Counted from the first letter of the stretch, positions 8,735-17,846 are shown. The stretch: DNA of 32,587 bases from Bacteroidales bacterium (GCA_031286285.1 JAITUN010000279.1:1-32587), one strand, 5' to 3'. A program made the numbers and translations. Notes: generated by a model from the letters alone, not told the origin.

Positions 8735-11614
8735 ATGAAAAAACGACAACTCATATTCATTTTTTTTCTCTTTTATGGAGGAATCGCATTTTCACAAACA
8801 TCTGACGTATTAAAGGTTACACAATTTACCTTAGATAACGGACTTACCGTCTATTTAAACGAAGACCACAGTTTGCCTCAAACTTATGGATGTGTGGTGG
8901 TAAATGCCGGCGGAAAAAATGACCCAAAAGAGGCTACCGGAATTGCACACTATCTTGAACACGTGATGTTTAAAGGCACAGACAAGATTGGTACGCTCAA
9001 CTGGGAAGCAGAAAAACCTTTATTGGATTCTATCTCCATAATGTACGACCAATTAGCACAAACACAAGGAATGGCACAAAGAAAAGAGGTACAAGCAACG
9101 ATAAATAGATTGTCGTTGCAAGCCGCAGAATATGCTATTCCTAATGAAGTGGACCTGATTTTACAAAGCATAGGTAGCAAGGCTGTTAACGCAATGACTG
9201 CAGAAGAAATGACTATTTATTTCAATATGTTTCCCTCCAATCAAATAGAAAAATGGATCGATATCTATGTGGAAAGATTTAGAAATCCCATTTTTAGATT
9301 GTTTCAATCGGAATTGGAAACAGTGTATGAAGAAAAAAATATGTATGAAGACCTTTTCTACGTGAGATTAATGGAGAGTTATTTGAAAAATTTCTATAAA
9401 AAACACCCTTACGGACAACAAACTATTATTGGCACAACAGAACATCTGAAAAATCCCAGATTATCCAAAATGGTTGATTTTTATAATACCTATTATGTAG
9501 CCAATAATATGGCTTTGATTCTTATGGGGGACTTTGATACTGAAAAGATTATCCCTTTGCTCAAAGAAAAATTTGCAGTTTGGCAAAACAAGCCGGTTCC
9601 CTCGTATCCTGTATATAAAGAGGCACCGTTTAAGGGTCGCGAAGAAGTGAATATGAAACTAACACCGGTAAAGATGGGAATTATCGGATATAGAACCGTA
9701 CCCGCAAAACATGAAGATGAGATTGCACTGGAAATTTGCAGCCAAATCTTATCCAATGAAGGAAGTACCGGTTTGATAGACCAATTACTGAATGAAAATA
9801 AAATCTTAGTTTCTTATATTTTTAATATGGTTAATAATGATTTAGGAGGATTGCATGTTCTTTTTGTCCCCAAAATATTTTCCCAAAAACTCTCAGATGC
9901 GGAAAAATTGGTTCATGAACAGTTTCACAAATTGAGGTCGGGCGAATTTAGCGATCAACTTTTTGAAAGTGTTAAATTAAATTTTTTAAGAGAACATTAT
10001 CAGCAACTTGAAGAACCATGGATGCGTGGTTATAAGTTGACTTATTGTTTCATTCAAAATAAGAGTTGGGAAGAGGAGTTAGCGGTTGCAGAAAAAGTGA
10101 AACAACTTACAAAGGAAGAAATTATTCGTGTTGCGCAACAGTACTTTGGAGATAACTATTTGGTGTTTAACTCACACATGGGTTTCCCAAAGAAAGATAA
10201 AATTGATAAACCCGATTGGAAACCGGTCGTTTCAAAAAATAGTGATAAAAAATCGGAGTTTGCCCAATGGATTGCAAGTGTGCCGGAAACAGAGTTGCCC
10301 CCACAATTTGTAGATTTTAATAAAGATCTCATTATAGACACATTATGTAATGGGGTGGATTATTATCAAACTACAAATCCCATGAATCAGGTTTTCTCAT
10401 TAGATTTTCGTTTCAAAGTAGGTACAGCTAATGAGCATAGGTATGAGAATGTTGTAGAATATTTGAACGAAGTGGGAACGGTATCTCTAAAGACAAAAGA
10501 TTTTAAAGCTGCATTACAAACTCTTGGCGCTGAATTGTCTTTCCATTGTGATAAAAACTATTTTACTGTGTCTATCAAAGGTTTTGATGAAAAATTAGAT
10601 GAAACCTTGCAATTGGTATCGGAATTTTTCAAGAATCCACAAGTTGCTCCTAAGATAATTCAAAAAATGTATGAAAACGAAAAGGCAAATTATAAATTAA
10701 AGATCGGAGACCCCTCAACGCTTGGAGATGCATTGATAGAATATGTTCAATACGGGCAAAAATCTTCATTTATTGATAAACTAACCATCAATGAGGTTAA
10801 GAAACTGCAACCTGCTACATTGATTGACTTATTTAAAGATGTCATCACTTACGAATCGGAGGTTCATTACTCAGGGACACTTCCGGTTACGGAGGTTAAA
10901 ACGATGTTGTTAAAAAACATCATTTTTTCAAAAGAACCCCAAAAAGCGCTTTACATTGAAACACCGGTTGCGGAAATTATCAAACCTAAAGTTTATCTGA
11001 ATAACAACACAAAATCGTTGCAAAGTAATATCTATTTTTTAAGCAATGGTGCAGTTGCCAATGAGAAAGACAAAGCGCACTTGAAAGCCTTTAATGAATA
11101 TTTTGGCATGGGGATGAGCGCATTAGTTTTTCAGGAGATCAGAGAGTTTCGTTCCTTAGGATATTCTACGTATGCCTATTATAGCAACCCGATTTTAAAA
11201 GCGAACAAAGGTTATTTAGTGGGTTATTTGGGAACCCAAAGCGACAAGACGATTGAAGGCGTAAGCGCTCTTGTTGATTTAGTAAAAAACATGCCTCAAA
11301 AGCCGGAGCGTATTGAAACCCTCAAACGTTCTTTACTGCAAAGTATTAACATGGAGAATGTCTCTTTTAGAGAATTGAGTTGGCAGGTCAGTCAGTGGCG
11401 ATTGCAAGGCTACACGGAGGATCCGCGCAAATTTCGGTATAAAATCTTTGAGAATTTAACTTTCGACGATATTGTATCCACTTATCATAAATTTATTCAT
11501 GGGAACCCTATTGCCGTAACCATTTCGGGCAATTTAAAGAAAATAGACACGAAAGCATTCGCGCCGTTTGGCGAGGTTGTAAAAGTGAAAGTTGCAGAGA
11601 TGATAAGGCAGTAG
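8735..11614 (+). CDS. M16-family zinc metalloprotease, two-lobed, exported
   Basis: 959 aa, the size of a full tandem M16 protein. The signal peptide is residues 1-20 (FIFFLFYGGIAFSQ). The inverted zinc motif HYLEH is at 72-76. The third ligand Glu is expected in ELETVYEEKNM (about 193-203), an ERxVVxEE-like segment. The H-to-E distance is longer than in pitrilysin because of an insert around residues 90-135. The C-terminal half (from about residue 540) has the M16 fold but no HxxEH, as expected for the inactive lobe. By family it degrades peptides, here in the periplasm. 48 bp separate it from the preceding gene and no own promoter box was seen, so it may be read from the upstream pair. Confidence 0.92.
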   Translation: MKKRQLIFIFFLFYGGIAFSQTSDVLKVTQFTLDNGLTVYLNEDHSLPQTYGCVVVNAGGKNDPKEATGIAHYLEHVMFKGTDKIGTLNWEAEKPLLDSISIMYDQLAQTQGMAQRKEVQATINRLSLQAAEYAIPNEVDLILQSIGSKAVNAMTAEEMTIYFNMFPSNQIEKWIDIYVERFRNPIFRLFQSELETVYEEKNMYEDLFYVRLMESYLKNFYKKHPYGQQTIIGTTEHLKNPRLSKMVDFYNTYYVANNMALILMGDFDTEKIIPLLKEKFAVWQNKPVPSYPVYKEAPFKGREEVNMKLTPVKMGIIGYRTVPAKHEDEIALEICSQILSNEGSTGLIDQLLNENKILVSYIFNMVNNDLGGLHVLFVPKIFSQKLSDAEKLVHEQFHKLRSGEFSDQLFESVKLNFLREHYQQLEEPWMRGYKLTYCFIQNKSWEEELAVAEKVKQLTKEEIIRVAQQYFGDNYLVFNSHMGFPKKDKIDKPDWKPVVSKNSDKKSEFAQWIASVPETELPPQFVDFNKDLIIDTLCNGVDYYQTTNPMNQVFSLDFRFKVGTANEHRYENVVEYLNEVGTVSLKTKDFKAALQTLGAELSFHCDKNYFTVSIKGFDEKLDETLQLVSEFFKNPQVAPKIIQKMYENEKANYKLKIGDPSTLGDALIEYVQYGQKSSFIDKLTINEVKKLQPATLIDLFKDVITYESEVHYSGTLPVTEVKTMLLKNIIFSKEPQKALYIETPVAEIIKPKVYLNNNTKSLQSNIYFLSNGAVANEKDKAHLKAFNEYFGMGMSALVFQEIREFRSLGYSTYAYYSNPILKANKGYLVGYLGTQSDKTIEGVSALVDLVKNMPQKPERIETLKRSLLQSINMENVSFRELSWQVSQWRLQGYTEDPRKFRYKIFENLTFDDIVSTYHKFIHGNPIAVTISGNLKKIDTKAFAPFGEVVKVKVAEMIRQ

Positions 11615-11739
11615 TGTAGTTTTTAAATTTATGATAATAGAAAAAATCAAAGCTCAGATTTAACTATTTTTTTTGTAACAACTCCTTTTTCTGTTGTAAT
11701 TATTTATAAAGTTACTCGCACAAAATCCAAACTTTTGTG

Positions 11740-11747
11740 TAAATTTG
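11740..11747 (+). promoter_or_regulatory. Candidate -7 box for the hnd operon, TAAATTTG
   Basis: Exact TAnnTTTG match in the 206-bp AT-rich spacer before hndB. It predicts a leader of about 67 nt, longer than those of most genes here. No TTG lies at the usual -33 spacing. Confidence 0.45.
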
Positions 11748-11820
11748 CATGCTCAAAAAAATGGCTTGTTCTTTATAAAATTTTTAATTAAACAATTATT
11801 AATTAACATAATATACTCAA

Positions 11821-12216
11821 ATGGAAAAAATTAAATCGTTAGCTGATTTGAAGAAAAAAAGAGAAGAGTTCCAGTCTTCTCTGAAACTTCGCGAAAAAGG
11901 CGAAAATGCCGAAAAAACAATTCAAGTGAGAGTAGCAATGGCTACTTGCGGTATCGCTTCCGGCGCTAAACAAGTGATGGAAGTTATCATTAACGAATGC
12001 GACAAACGCAGCATTTCTGCAGTGGTTACACAAACCGGATGTATGGGATACTGCTACGCCGAACCCACTGTGGAAGTAACCAAACCCGGACAGGAACCCG
12101 TAGTGTTTGGATACATTACCCCATTAAAAGCGGAAGAATTGGTTGCAAAATACTTAGCCGGAAACGAATTGTTAGACGGCATTATCCCTGTGAATTATCA
12201 AAAAGTTGAACTTTAA
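11821..12216 (+). CDS. hndB: Hydrogenase small [2Fe-2S] thioredoxin-like subunit HndB
   Basis: 131 aa, the same size and position type as HndB of NADP-reducing hydrogenases. A charged helical N-terminus (KSLADLKKKREEF) precedes a thioredoxin-like ferredoxin domain with C43 (ATCGIASGAK) and the pair C74/C78 (TGCMGYCYAEP). Only three of the four Cys of a NuoE-type [2Fe-2S] site are at matching places; C60 is an unlikely fourth ligand. In many related complexes this domain is fused to the N-terminus of the flavin subunit; here it is a separate gene 15 bp upstream of hndC. Its role is probably electron transfer within the complex. Confidence 0.85.
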   Translation: MEKIKSLADLKKKREEFQSSLKLREKGENAEKTIQVRVAMATCGIASGAKQVMEVIINECDKRSISAVVTQTGCMGYCYAEPTVEVTKPGQEPVVFGYITPLKAEELVAKYLAGNELLDGIIPVNYQKVEL

Positions 12217-12231
12217 AATATATCTATCTCT

Positions 12232-13701
12232 ATGGAAAACAATAAAAAACAATTACGAATTGCGTTGCGTAACTGCGGGTTCATTAACCCCGAAAATATA
12301 GAAGACTATATTGCCCGCTACGGCTACGCAGCTTTAGCTTCCGTTTTGGAGACCAACAATCCGCAAGCTACTATTGAAGCTATTAAGAAATCAGGGCTTC
12401 GCGGTCGCGGCGGCGGTGGCTTCCCTACCGGTTTAAAATGGGAAATTGCCTCAAAAAACCACGCCGACCAAAAGTATGTGGTATGCAACGCCGATGAAGG
12501 AGACCCGGGTGCATTTATGGACCGCTCCATCTTAGAGGGTGACCCACACTCCGTTTTGGAAGCTATGGCTATCAACGGATTCTGCATAGGCGCTACCAAA
12601 GGTTTAATCTATATTCGCGCCGAATACCCATTGGCTATTGAACGATTGCTAATCGCTATTAAACAAGCTGAAGAAGTGGGAGCGCTTGGTAACAACATTT
12701 TCGGCACCGGTTTCTGTTTCGACATTGAACTCCGGTATGGAGCCGGCGCTTTCGTTTGCGGTGAAGAAACCGCGCTCATCCATTCTATGGAAGGAGATAG
12801 AGGCGAACCCACCTTCAAACCCCCATTCCCCGCACAAGAAGGCTATCTGAAAAAACCTACCAACGTAAATAATGTGGAAACTTTTGCCAATATTCCCGTA
12901 ATTATCCTCAAAGGATGGGAATGGTTTGCTTCTATCGGCACCGAAAAATCGAAAGGAACAAAAGTGTTCGCATTAGCTGGAAAAATTAACAACGTTGGAC
13001 TGTTAGAAGTGCCGATGGGAATCACGCTTCGAGAAGTGATCTATGAAATCGGAGGCGGTATCAAAGACGACAAAAAATTCAAAGCTGTGCAAACCGGCGG
13101 ACCCTCAGGCGGATGCTTAACCGAGAAATTTTTAGACACCCCCATTGATTACGACAACCTGATTGCTGCCGGCTCAATGATGGGTTCAGGCGGTATGATC
13201 GTGATGGACGAAGACGATTGTATGGTTTCTGTAGCTAAATTCTACTTAGACTTTACTGTTGAAGAATCTTGCGGAAAATGCTCGCCCTGTCGAATAGGAA
13301 ACAAACGCCTCTATGAACTGTTAGACAAAATTACCGAAGGCAAAGGCAGCATGGAAGACCTTGAGCAACTGAAAAACCTGAGCAAAGTTATTAAAGACAC
13401 TGCGCTTTGCGGTTTGGGGCAAACCTCCCCAAATCCGGTTCTCTCCACCATTGACAATTTCTGGGATGAATATATGGCTCACGTTACAGACAAGAAATGT
13501 CCCGCCGGTCAATGTAAAGCATTGAAAAACTATGTGATAAACCCCGAACTTTGTATTGGCTGTACGGCTTGCGCACGCGCTTGCCCCGTTGGAGCAATTA
13601 AAGGGGAAAAGAAAATGCCCCACGAAATCAATCATGCTACTTGTATCAAATGCGGCGCATGTATCGAAAAATGTAAGTTTAATGCAATATCAATCAAATA
13701 A
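12232..13701 (+). CDS. hndC: Hydrogenase flavin/NAD(P)H subunit HndC (NuoF/HydB-like)
   Basis: 489 aa. It binds FMN and NAD(P)H and passes electrons to the hydrogenase; in bifurcating homologues this subunit is where NADH and ferredoxin electrons meet. Visible motifs are the glycine-rich FMN/NADH loop [15 protein letters not shown] (56-70), [13 protein letters not shown] (87-98) and the N3-type [4Fe-4S] site C347, C350, C353, C393. A C-terminal 2x[4Fe-4S] ferredoxin domain has C441/444/447/451 and C471/474/477/481, which respiratory NuoF lacks but HydB/HndC has. The N-terminal thioredoxin-like domain found in longer homologues is encoded separately by hndB. hndD follows after 13 bp. Confidence 0.94.
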   Translation: MENNKKQLRIALRNCGFINPENIEDYIARYGYAALASVLETNNPQATIEAIKKSGLRGRGGGGFPTGLKWEIASKNHADQKYVVCNADEGDPGAFMDRSILEGDPHSVLEAMAINGFCIGATKGLIYIRAEYPLAIERLLIAIKQAEEVGALGNNIFGTGFCFDIELRYGAGAFVCGEETALIHSMEGDRGEPTFKPPFPAQEGYLKKPTNVNNVETFANIPVIILKGWEWFASIGTEKSKGTKVFALAGKINNVGLLEVPMGITLREVIYEIGGGIKDDKKFKAVQTGGPSGGCLTEKFLDTPIDYDNLIAAGSMMGSGGMIVMDEDDCMVSVAKFYLDFTVEESCGKCSPCRIGNKRLYELLDKITEGKGSMEDLEQLKNLSKVIKDTALCGLGQTSPNPVLSTIDNFWDEYMAHVTDKKCPAGQCKALKNYVINPELCIGCTACARACPVGAIKGEKKMPHEINHATCIKCGACIEKCKFNAISIK

Positions 13702-13714
13702 AAAGGAATTTACA

Positions 13715-15490
13715 ATGGACAAAATAAATGTAATTATAGATAATAGAAAAGTATCGGTATCCAAAGGTACAACGATATTAAAAGCGGCTCATGAAATAGG
13801 AATTGAGATCCCCACATTGTGCCACTTTGAATTAGAAGGAATGAACATCCATAATAATCCGGGCGGATGCCGTATTTGTGTAGTGGAAGTGGAAGGAAGA
13901 CGGAATTTAGCGCCTGCTTGCGTTACCGAGTGTGCAGAAGGGATGGTGGTTAAAACCAACTCTATCCGTGTACTCAATGCGCGCCGAACTGTATTGGAGT
14001 TGATTTTGAGCGACCACCCGGCAGACTGCTTGGTGTGTGCCAAAAGCGGAAATTGCGAGTTGCAAAACTTAGCTGTCCGCTTCGGAGTTCGCGAAATTCC
14101 GTTCCAAGGAGAACAATCATCTTACAAAGTGGAAGTCTCTCCCTCTATTGTGCGCGACATGAACAAGTGCGTGATGTGCAGACGCTGCGAAACAGTTTGC
14201 AACGACTTTCAAACCGTAGGCGCACTCTCTGCCATTGAACGCGGATTCCCCGCTGTGGTTTCTACGGCTTTTAACCAAAAACTTTACTACTCAAACTGTA
14301 CTTTCTGCGGACAGTGCGTGGCAGTTTGCCCTGTAGGCGCCCTTGTGGAAGTGGACCATACTCCCAAAATTATTCGTGCTATCGCCGATGAAAAGAAAAC
14401 TGTGGTTGTACAAGTAGCTCCTGCTGTGCGCGTTGCACTTGGAGAAGAGTTCGGTATGAAACCCGGCGCGATAGTTACCGGTAAACTTACTGCCGCGCTC
14501 AAAGCGCTCGGATTCAACTATGTGTTCGACACCGACTGGAGCGCCGACTTAACCATCATGGAGGAAGGAACAGAGTTAATTGGCAGGTTAACCCGTTTCT
14601 TAAAAGGTGATAAGGATGTGAAACTTCCGTTGTTAACCTCTTGCTGTCCGGCTTGGGTAAATTTCTTTGAATACCATTTTCCGGAGTTGAAAGAGATCCC
14701 CTCCACAGCTAAATCTCCGCAACAGATGTTCGGCTCTATTGCCAAATCTTATTTTGCAGACAAAATCGGTGTTAAACGAGAAGATATGATTGTTGTTTCC
14801 GTAATGCCTTGCTTGGCAAAGAAATATGAGTGCGCCCGCGACGAATTTAAGGTGAATGGAAATCCTGATGTGGACTACTCCATCTCTACAAGAGAGTTGG
14901 CGGCATTGATAAAACAAGCTAACATCGATTTTAATTCGTTAGAAGAGATCCCTTTCGATTCTCCGTTGGGCGAATCTACCGGCGCTGCCGTTATTTTCGG
15001 AACCACCGGCGGCGTTATCGAAGCCGCTTGCAGAACAGCTTACGAAGTGATTACCAAAAAACAACTTCCCAAGATTGACTTTATCGAACTTCGCGGCTTG
15101 GAGGGTGTTCGTTCTGCTACCATTGATGTGGACGGATTGAAACTCAACATCGGTATTGCCCACGGCTTGAGCAACGCACGCAAGTTGTTGAACGAGATTA
15201 AAGAAGGAAAATCGCAGTTCCATGCCATTGAAGTGATGGCTTGTCCGGGCGGTTGTATTGACGGCGGCGGACAACCCTTACACCACGGCAACAGCGACAT
15301 TATCAAAGCCCGTTGGGAAGCCATTTACGAAGCCGACCGCAACATGCCAATCCGTAAATCGCACGAAAACAAATCTGTACAAGCTATCTACAAAGAGTTT
15401 CTCGGTGAGCCGTGTGGACACAAATCCCACGAATTGCTCCATACACACTACTTCGATAAAGCAAAAGTTATTGAGATAAAATTGGATTAA
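13715..15490 (+). CDS. hndD: [FeFe]-hydrogenase catalytic subunit HndD/HydA
   Basis: 591 aa from ATG 13715, which follows an AAAAGGA ribosome-binding site and gives the normal N-terminus MDKINVIID. Domains in order: a plant-type [2Fe-2S] domain (C36, C52, C55, C69); a His-Cys [4Fe-4S] site (H101, C105, C108, C114); two [4Fe-4S] clusters (C152/155/158/162 and C195/198/201/205); then the H-cluster domain with TSCCPAW (C310, C311), MPCLAKKYE (C366) and MACPGGCIDGGGQP (C510, C514); and a small-subunit-like C-terminus. All H-cluster cysteines are present, so it should be active for H2 evolution or oxidation. The maturases HydE, HydF and HydG are not in the window. Confidence 0.96.
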   Translation: MDKINVIIDNRKVSVSKGTTILKAAHEIGIEIPTLCHFELEGMNIHNNPGGCRICVVEVEGRRNLAPACVTECAEGMVVKTNSIRVLNARRTVLELILSDHPADCLVCAKSGNCELQNLAVRFGVREIPFQGEQSSYKVEVSPSIVRDMNKCVMCRRCETVCNDFQTVGALSAIERGFPAVVSTAFNQKLYYSNCTFCGQCVAVCPVGALVEVDHTPKIIRAIADEKKTVVVQVAPAVRVALGEEFGMKPGAIVTGKLTAALKALGFNYVFDTDWSADLTIMEEGTELIGRLTRFLKGDKDVKLPLLTSCCPAWVNFFEYHFPELKEIPSTAKSPQQMFGSIAKSYFADKIGVKREDMIVVSVMPCLAKKYECARDEFKVNGNPDVDYSISTRELAALIKQANIDFNSLEEIPFDSPLGESTGAAVIFGTTGGVIEAACRTAYEVITKKQLPKIDFIELRGLEGVRSATIDVDGLKLNIGIAHGLSNARKLLNEIKEGKSQFHAIEVMACPGGCIDGGGQPLHHGNSDIIKARWEAIYEADRNMPIRKSHENKSVQAIYKEFLGEPCGHKSHELLHTHYFDKAKVIEIKLD

Positions 15491-15511
15491 CCATTAACCA
15501 TTAATCATTAA
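15484..15511. repeat. Heptamer array (nCATTAA), four units
   Basis: GGATTAA, CCATTAA, CCATTAA, TCATTAA in succession. The first unit contains the hndD stop codon and the last ends just before the hndA start, so the array makes up the hndD-hndA spacer. Confidence 0.7.
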
Positions 15512-15516
15512 AAAAA

Positions 15517-16014
15517 ATGTCAGTTAAAATACAAATCAGTCAAAAAACCAGAACGAAAATCGAAGAGATTTGTAAGTCGTTCAACAATCATCCCGGGGAG
15601 TTGATTAATGTTTTGCACAAAACGCAAGACTATTTAGGCTATTTACCTGCAGAAGCACAAGAGGTAGTGGCTAAAGAATTGGGTATTCCCACAGCAAAAG
15701 TGTATGGTGTAGTCTCTTTCTACTCCTTTTTCACGATGATTCCCAAAGGGCGTTATCCCGTATCTATCTGTATGGGAACAGCTTGCTACGTACGTGGCGC
15801 AGAACGAATCCTTGATGAATTTAAGAACTTGCTGGGGCTCAATGTGGGCGAAACCGGCGCCGACGGCTTGTTCTCATTGGCTTCGTTGCGTTGTGTAGGC
15901 GCTTGCGGTTTAGCTCCTGTGGTTCTCGTAGGCGAAAAAGTGTATGGCCGCCTTGCTGCCGACGATGTGAAAAATATTGTGGATGAGTATAAGAGCAAGG
16001 GGTTGACGCTGTAA
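15517..16014 (+). CDS. hndA: Hydrogenase NuoE-like [2Fe-2S] subunit HndA/HydC
   Basis: 165 aa, normal for NuoE/HydC. A helical N-terminal bundle (about 1-80, with LGIPTAKVYGVVSFYSFF) precedes a thioredoxin-like [2Fe-2S] domain with all four ligands: C85 and C90 in CMGTAC, C126 and C130 in CVGAC. It sits with the flavin subunit and takes part in NAD(P)H electron entry. It is the last gene of the hnd operon; the gene order B-C-D-A differs from the A-B-C-D order known for the Desulfovibrio hnd operon. The spacer from hndD is 26 bp and is built of heptamer repeats. Confidence 0.94.
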   Translation: MSVKIQISQKTRTKIEEICKSFNNHPGELINVLHKTQDYLGYLPAEAQEVVAKELGIPTAKVYGVVSFYSFFTMIPKGRYPVSICMGTACYVRGAERILDEFKNLLGLNVGETGADGLFSLASLRCVGACGLAPVVLVGEKVYGRLAADDVKNIVDEYKSKGLTL

Positions 16015-16030
16015 AAAAAGGAATTATTAT

Positions 16031-16059
16031 GTACGGCGGCGGTGAAACCGCCGCCGTAC
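16031..16059. other. Perfect GC-rich palindrome (13-bp arms, GAA loop)
   Basis: GTACGGCGGCGGT, GAA, ACCGCCGCCGTAC: perfectly complementary arms, almost pure GC in an AT-rich region, 17 bp after the hndA stop. No T-run follows, so it is not a standard intrinsic terminator. It may act as an RNA 3'-end stabiliser, a partial terminator, a REP-like element or a protein site. Confidence 0.85.
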
Positions 16060-16122
16060 TCATTACCTATTTACCACCACTTTCTTCGCATCTGTTTTCT
16101 CGCCATTAATATAAAGCACATA

Positions 16123-17817
16123 ATGAAAAATTCAAAATCCTTTCTGATTTCTGCTTTCTGCTTTCTGCTTTTGGGAACATTTGTTTATGGTCAAAACCCG
16201 AATTGTTATCGCATCACTTTCTCCGATAAAAACGATTCCCCCTATTCAATTGACCGCCCCGAAGAGTTTCTTTCTGACCGTGCCATAGCCAAGCGCGAAC
16301 GCTTTAACATTCCTGTAATTGAGCAAGATTTACCGGTTAATCCGCACTATATTGATTCTATCTTAAACTTCAGTAGCGAGCCGGCTCAGATTATTGCTTT
16401 TTCAAAATGGAATAATTCTGTAGTAATTTTTTATCCCGAAACAGAAGATTGTCATGATATTATTGATGCCATGTTGAATCATTTTTCTTTTGTTATTGAT
16501 ACTTTGCCTGTAGCCTATTATCAACTCCCTATTATTTCACCCATTCCCCTTTCAATCCCTCAATCCTTCAATCCTTCAGTCCTTCAATCTGTCAATCTGT
16601 CTTCCTCTTGTGACTATGACTATGGAAAAAGTATAGATAATATTAAATTGCACAAAGGAGAATTATTACATAAAGCGGGTTTTTGTGGTGAGAACATGTT
16701 GATTTGCGTGCTTGATGCAGGGTGGGATAATTTCAATACGATTTCCTATTTCCAACCTCTATATGAAAATGGACAAATTTGGGGTACGCGGGATTTAATT
16801 CCCGAAGTAAATAATGTTTATACCGCTGATGGGCATGGAACTTTTACTACTTCAATCATGATAAGCACAGTGGAAAAAAAAATGATAGGGACAGCGCCTA
16901 AAGCCAATTATTATTTTATTCGTTCTGAAAACCCTTTTGATGAACAATTGGCAGAAGAGGATTTTTGGGTACAAGCTGCAGAAATTGCCGATAGTTTGGG
17001 TGCTGATGTTATTTCTTCTTCGGTGGGTTATACTACTTTTGACTATGCGTGGCAAAATATATATACTCCTGCCGACAATAACGGCATGACAAGTATTGCC
17101 TCACGTGCTGCTACTATTTTAGTCCAAAAAGGAGTAATTTTAGTGCAAAGCGCAGGAAATTATGGAGCTTCCGACTGGTATTATATCGCTCGTCCTGCAG
17201 ATGCCTTAAATATTTTGGCTGTAGGAATGGTTTACCTGAATGGTATAGCTGTGGCGACTTCATCTCATGGTCCCTCTTCTGATGGTCGTGTGAAACCTGA
17301 TGTGGCAGCTTTAGGGATTGATGTTTGGTGTATAGGAAAAGATGGAAATATTCATGGTACAGGAAGCGGCACCAGTGCAGCTGCTCCTATAATAGCAGGA
17401 TTATCTGCATGTTTGTGGCAAGCGCTACCGCATTATTCTTCTTTAGAAATTATGCAATTAATTAGAGAATATGGGAATTGTTTCAATAATCCAAATACAA
17501 TACAAGGTTACGGAATCCCAAATTACTATCAGTGTTATTTAGACCATGCTAACAGTGTGCCGGAAAAAGTAGTGTCGGAGATTGCGGTGTATCCGAACCC
17601 AACGACAGGTGAGTTACAAGTTACGAGTTACGTGTTACAAGTTACGAGTGTGGAGGTTTTTGATATTTATGGTCGTGCTGTAAGTACTCATTACTCATTA
17701 CTCACTACTCACTACTCCATAGATATTTCTCATCTGCCCGCGGGAATCTATTTTGTAAAAGTAGTTACAAAGCAAGGTGAAATTGTTAAAAAAGTTGTGA
17801 AACAGTATAGATTCTAA
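16123..17817 (+). CDS. Secreted subtilisin-like (S8) protease with T9SS sorting domain
   Basis: 564 aa from ATG 16123, chosen because it gives a clean signal peptide (residues 1-23, ending VYGQ); the open frame extends 27 codons further up but would put the palindrome inside the gene. After a pro-region (about 25-165) comes the S8 catalytic domain: D198 in ICVLDAGWD, H238 in DGHGTF, N346 in QSAGNYG, S418 in GTGSGTSAAAP. The C-terminus (about 482-564) is a type A T9SS sorting domain (VYPNPTTGEL ... LPAGIYFVKVV). It should be exported, passed through the outer membrane by T9SS, and digest extracellular protein. Three tandem-repeat arrays lie inside the coding sequence: signal peptide, pro-region and C-terminal domain. 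Confidence 0.93.
   Translation: MKNSKSFLISAFCFLLLGTFVYGQNPNCYRITFSDKNDSPYSIDRPEEFLSDRAIAKRERFNIPVIEQDLPVNPHYIDSILNFSSEPAQIIAFSKWNNSVVIFYPETEDCHDIIDAMLNHFSFVIDTLPVAYYQLPIISPIPLSIPQSFNPSVLQSVNLSSSCDYDYGKSIDNIKLHKGELLHKAGFCGENMLICVLDAGWDNFNTISYFQPLYENGQIWGTRDLIPEVNNVYTADGHGTFTTSIMISTVEKKMIGTAPKANYYFIRSENPFDEQLAEEDFWVQAAEIADSLGADVISSSVGYTTFDYAWQNIYTPADNNGMTSIASRAATILVQKGVILVQSAGNYGASDWYYIARPADALNILAVGMVYLNGIAVATSSHGPSSDGRVKPDVAALGIDVWCIGKDGNIHGTGSGTSAAAPIIAGLSACLWQALPHYSSLEIMQLIREYGNCFNNPNTIQGYGIPNYYQCYLDHANSVPEKVVSEIAVYPNPTTGELQVTSYVLQVTSVEVFDIYGRAVSTHYSLLTTHYSIDISHLPAGIYFVKVVTKQGEIVKKVVKQYRF
16141..16168. repeat. Heptamer array (TTTCTGC), four units, in signal-peptide coding
   Basis: TTTCTGA then three exact TTTCTGC units, encoding the hydrophobic core of the subtilase signal peptide. 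The same unit recurs at 21374-21394. Confidence 0.7.
16553..16600. repeat. Octamer array (CAATCCTT), six units, in subtilase pro-region
   Basis: Six consecutive 8-bp units: CAATCCCT, CAATCCTT twice, CAGTCCTT, CAATCTGT twice. In frame this encodes a Ser/Pro/Asn/Gln-rich linker just before the catalytic domain. Confidence 0.75.
17611..17649. repeat. Heptamer array (RAGTTAC), about 5.5 units, in T9SS domain
   Basis: GAGTTAC, AAGTTAC, GAGTTAC, GTGTTAC, AAGTTAC, then GAGT. It is read in frame as ELQVTSYVLQVTS. The same alternating units occur in the glycosyltransferase gene at 19573-19614. Confidence 0.75.
17686..17718. repeat. Heptamer array (ACTCAYT), 4.5 units, in T9SS domain
   Basis: ACTCATT twice, ACTCACT twice, then ACTCC, read in frame as THYSLLTTHYS within the C-terminal sorting domain, 37 bp after the RAGTTAC array. 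Confidence 0.72.
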
Positions 17818-17846
17818 AATGAATAAATATATAATTATAATATTTC

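Noticed and set aside
11615-11820. Small gene or terminator in the spacer before hndB
   Set aside because: Only short frames and weak 5-bp stems; the one signal I support is the TAAATTTG box.
13556-13714. Upstream extension of the hydrogenase catalytic subunit frame
   Set aside because: It overlaps the end of hndC in another frame and lacks homology; ATG 13715 has a ribosome-binding site and gives the normal ferredoxin-like N-terminus.
16042-16122. 27-codon upstream extension of the subtilase
   Set aside because: It would start inside the palindrome and hide the signal peptide; 16123 gives a clean secretion signal.
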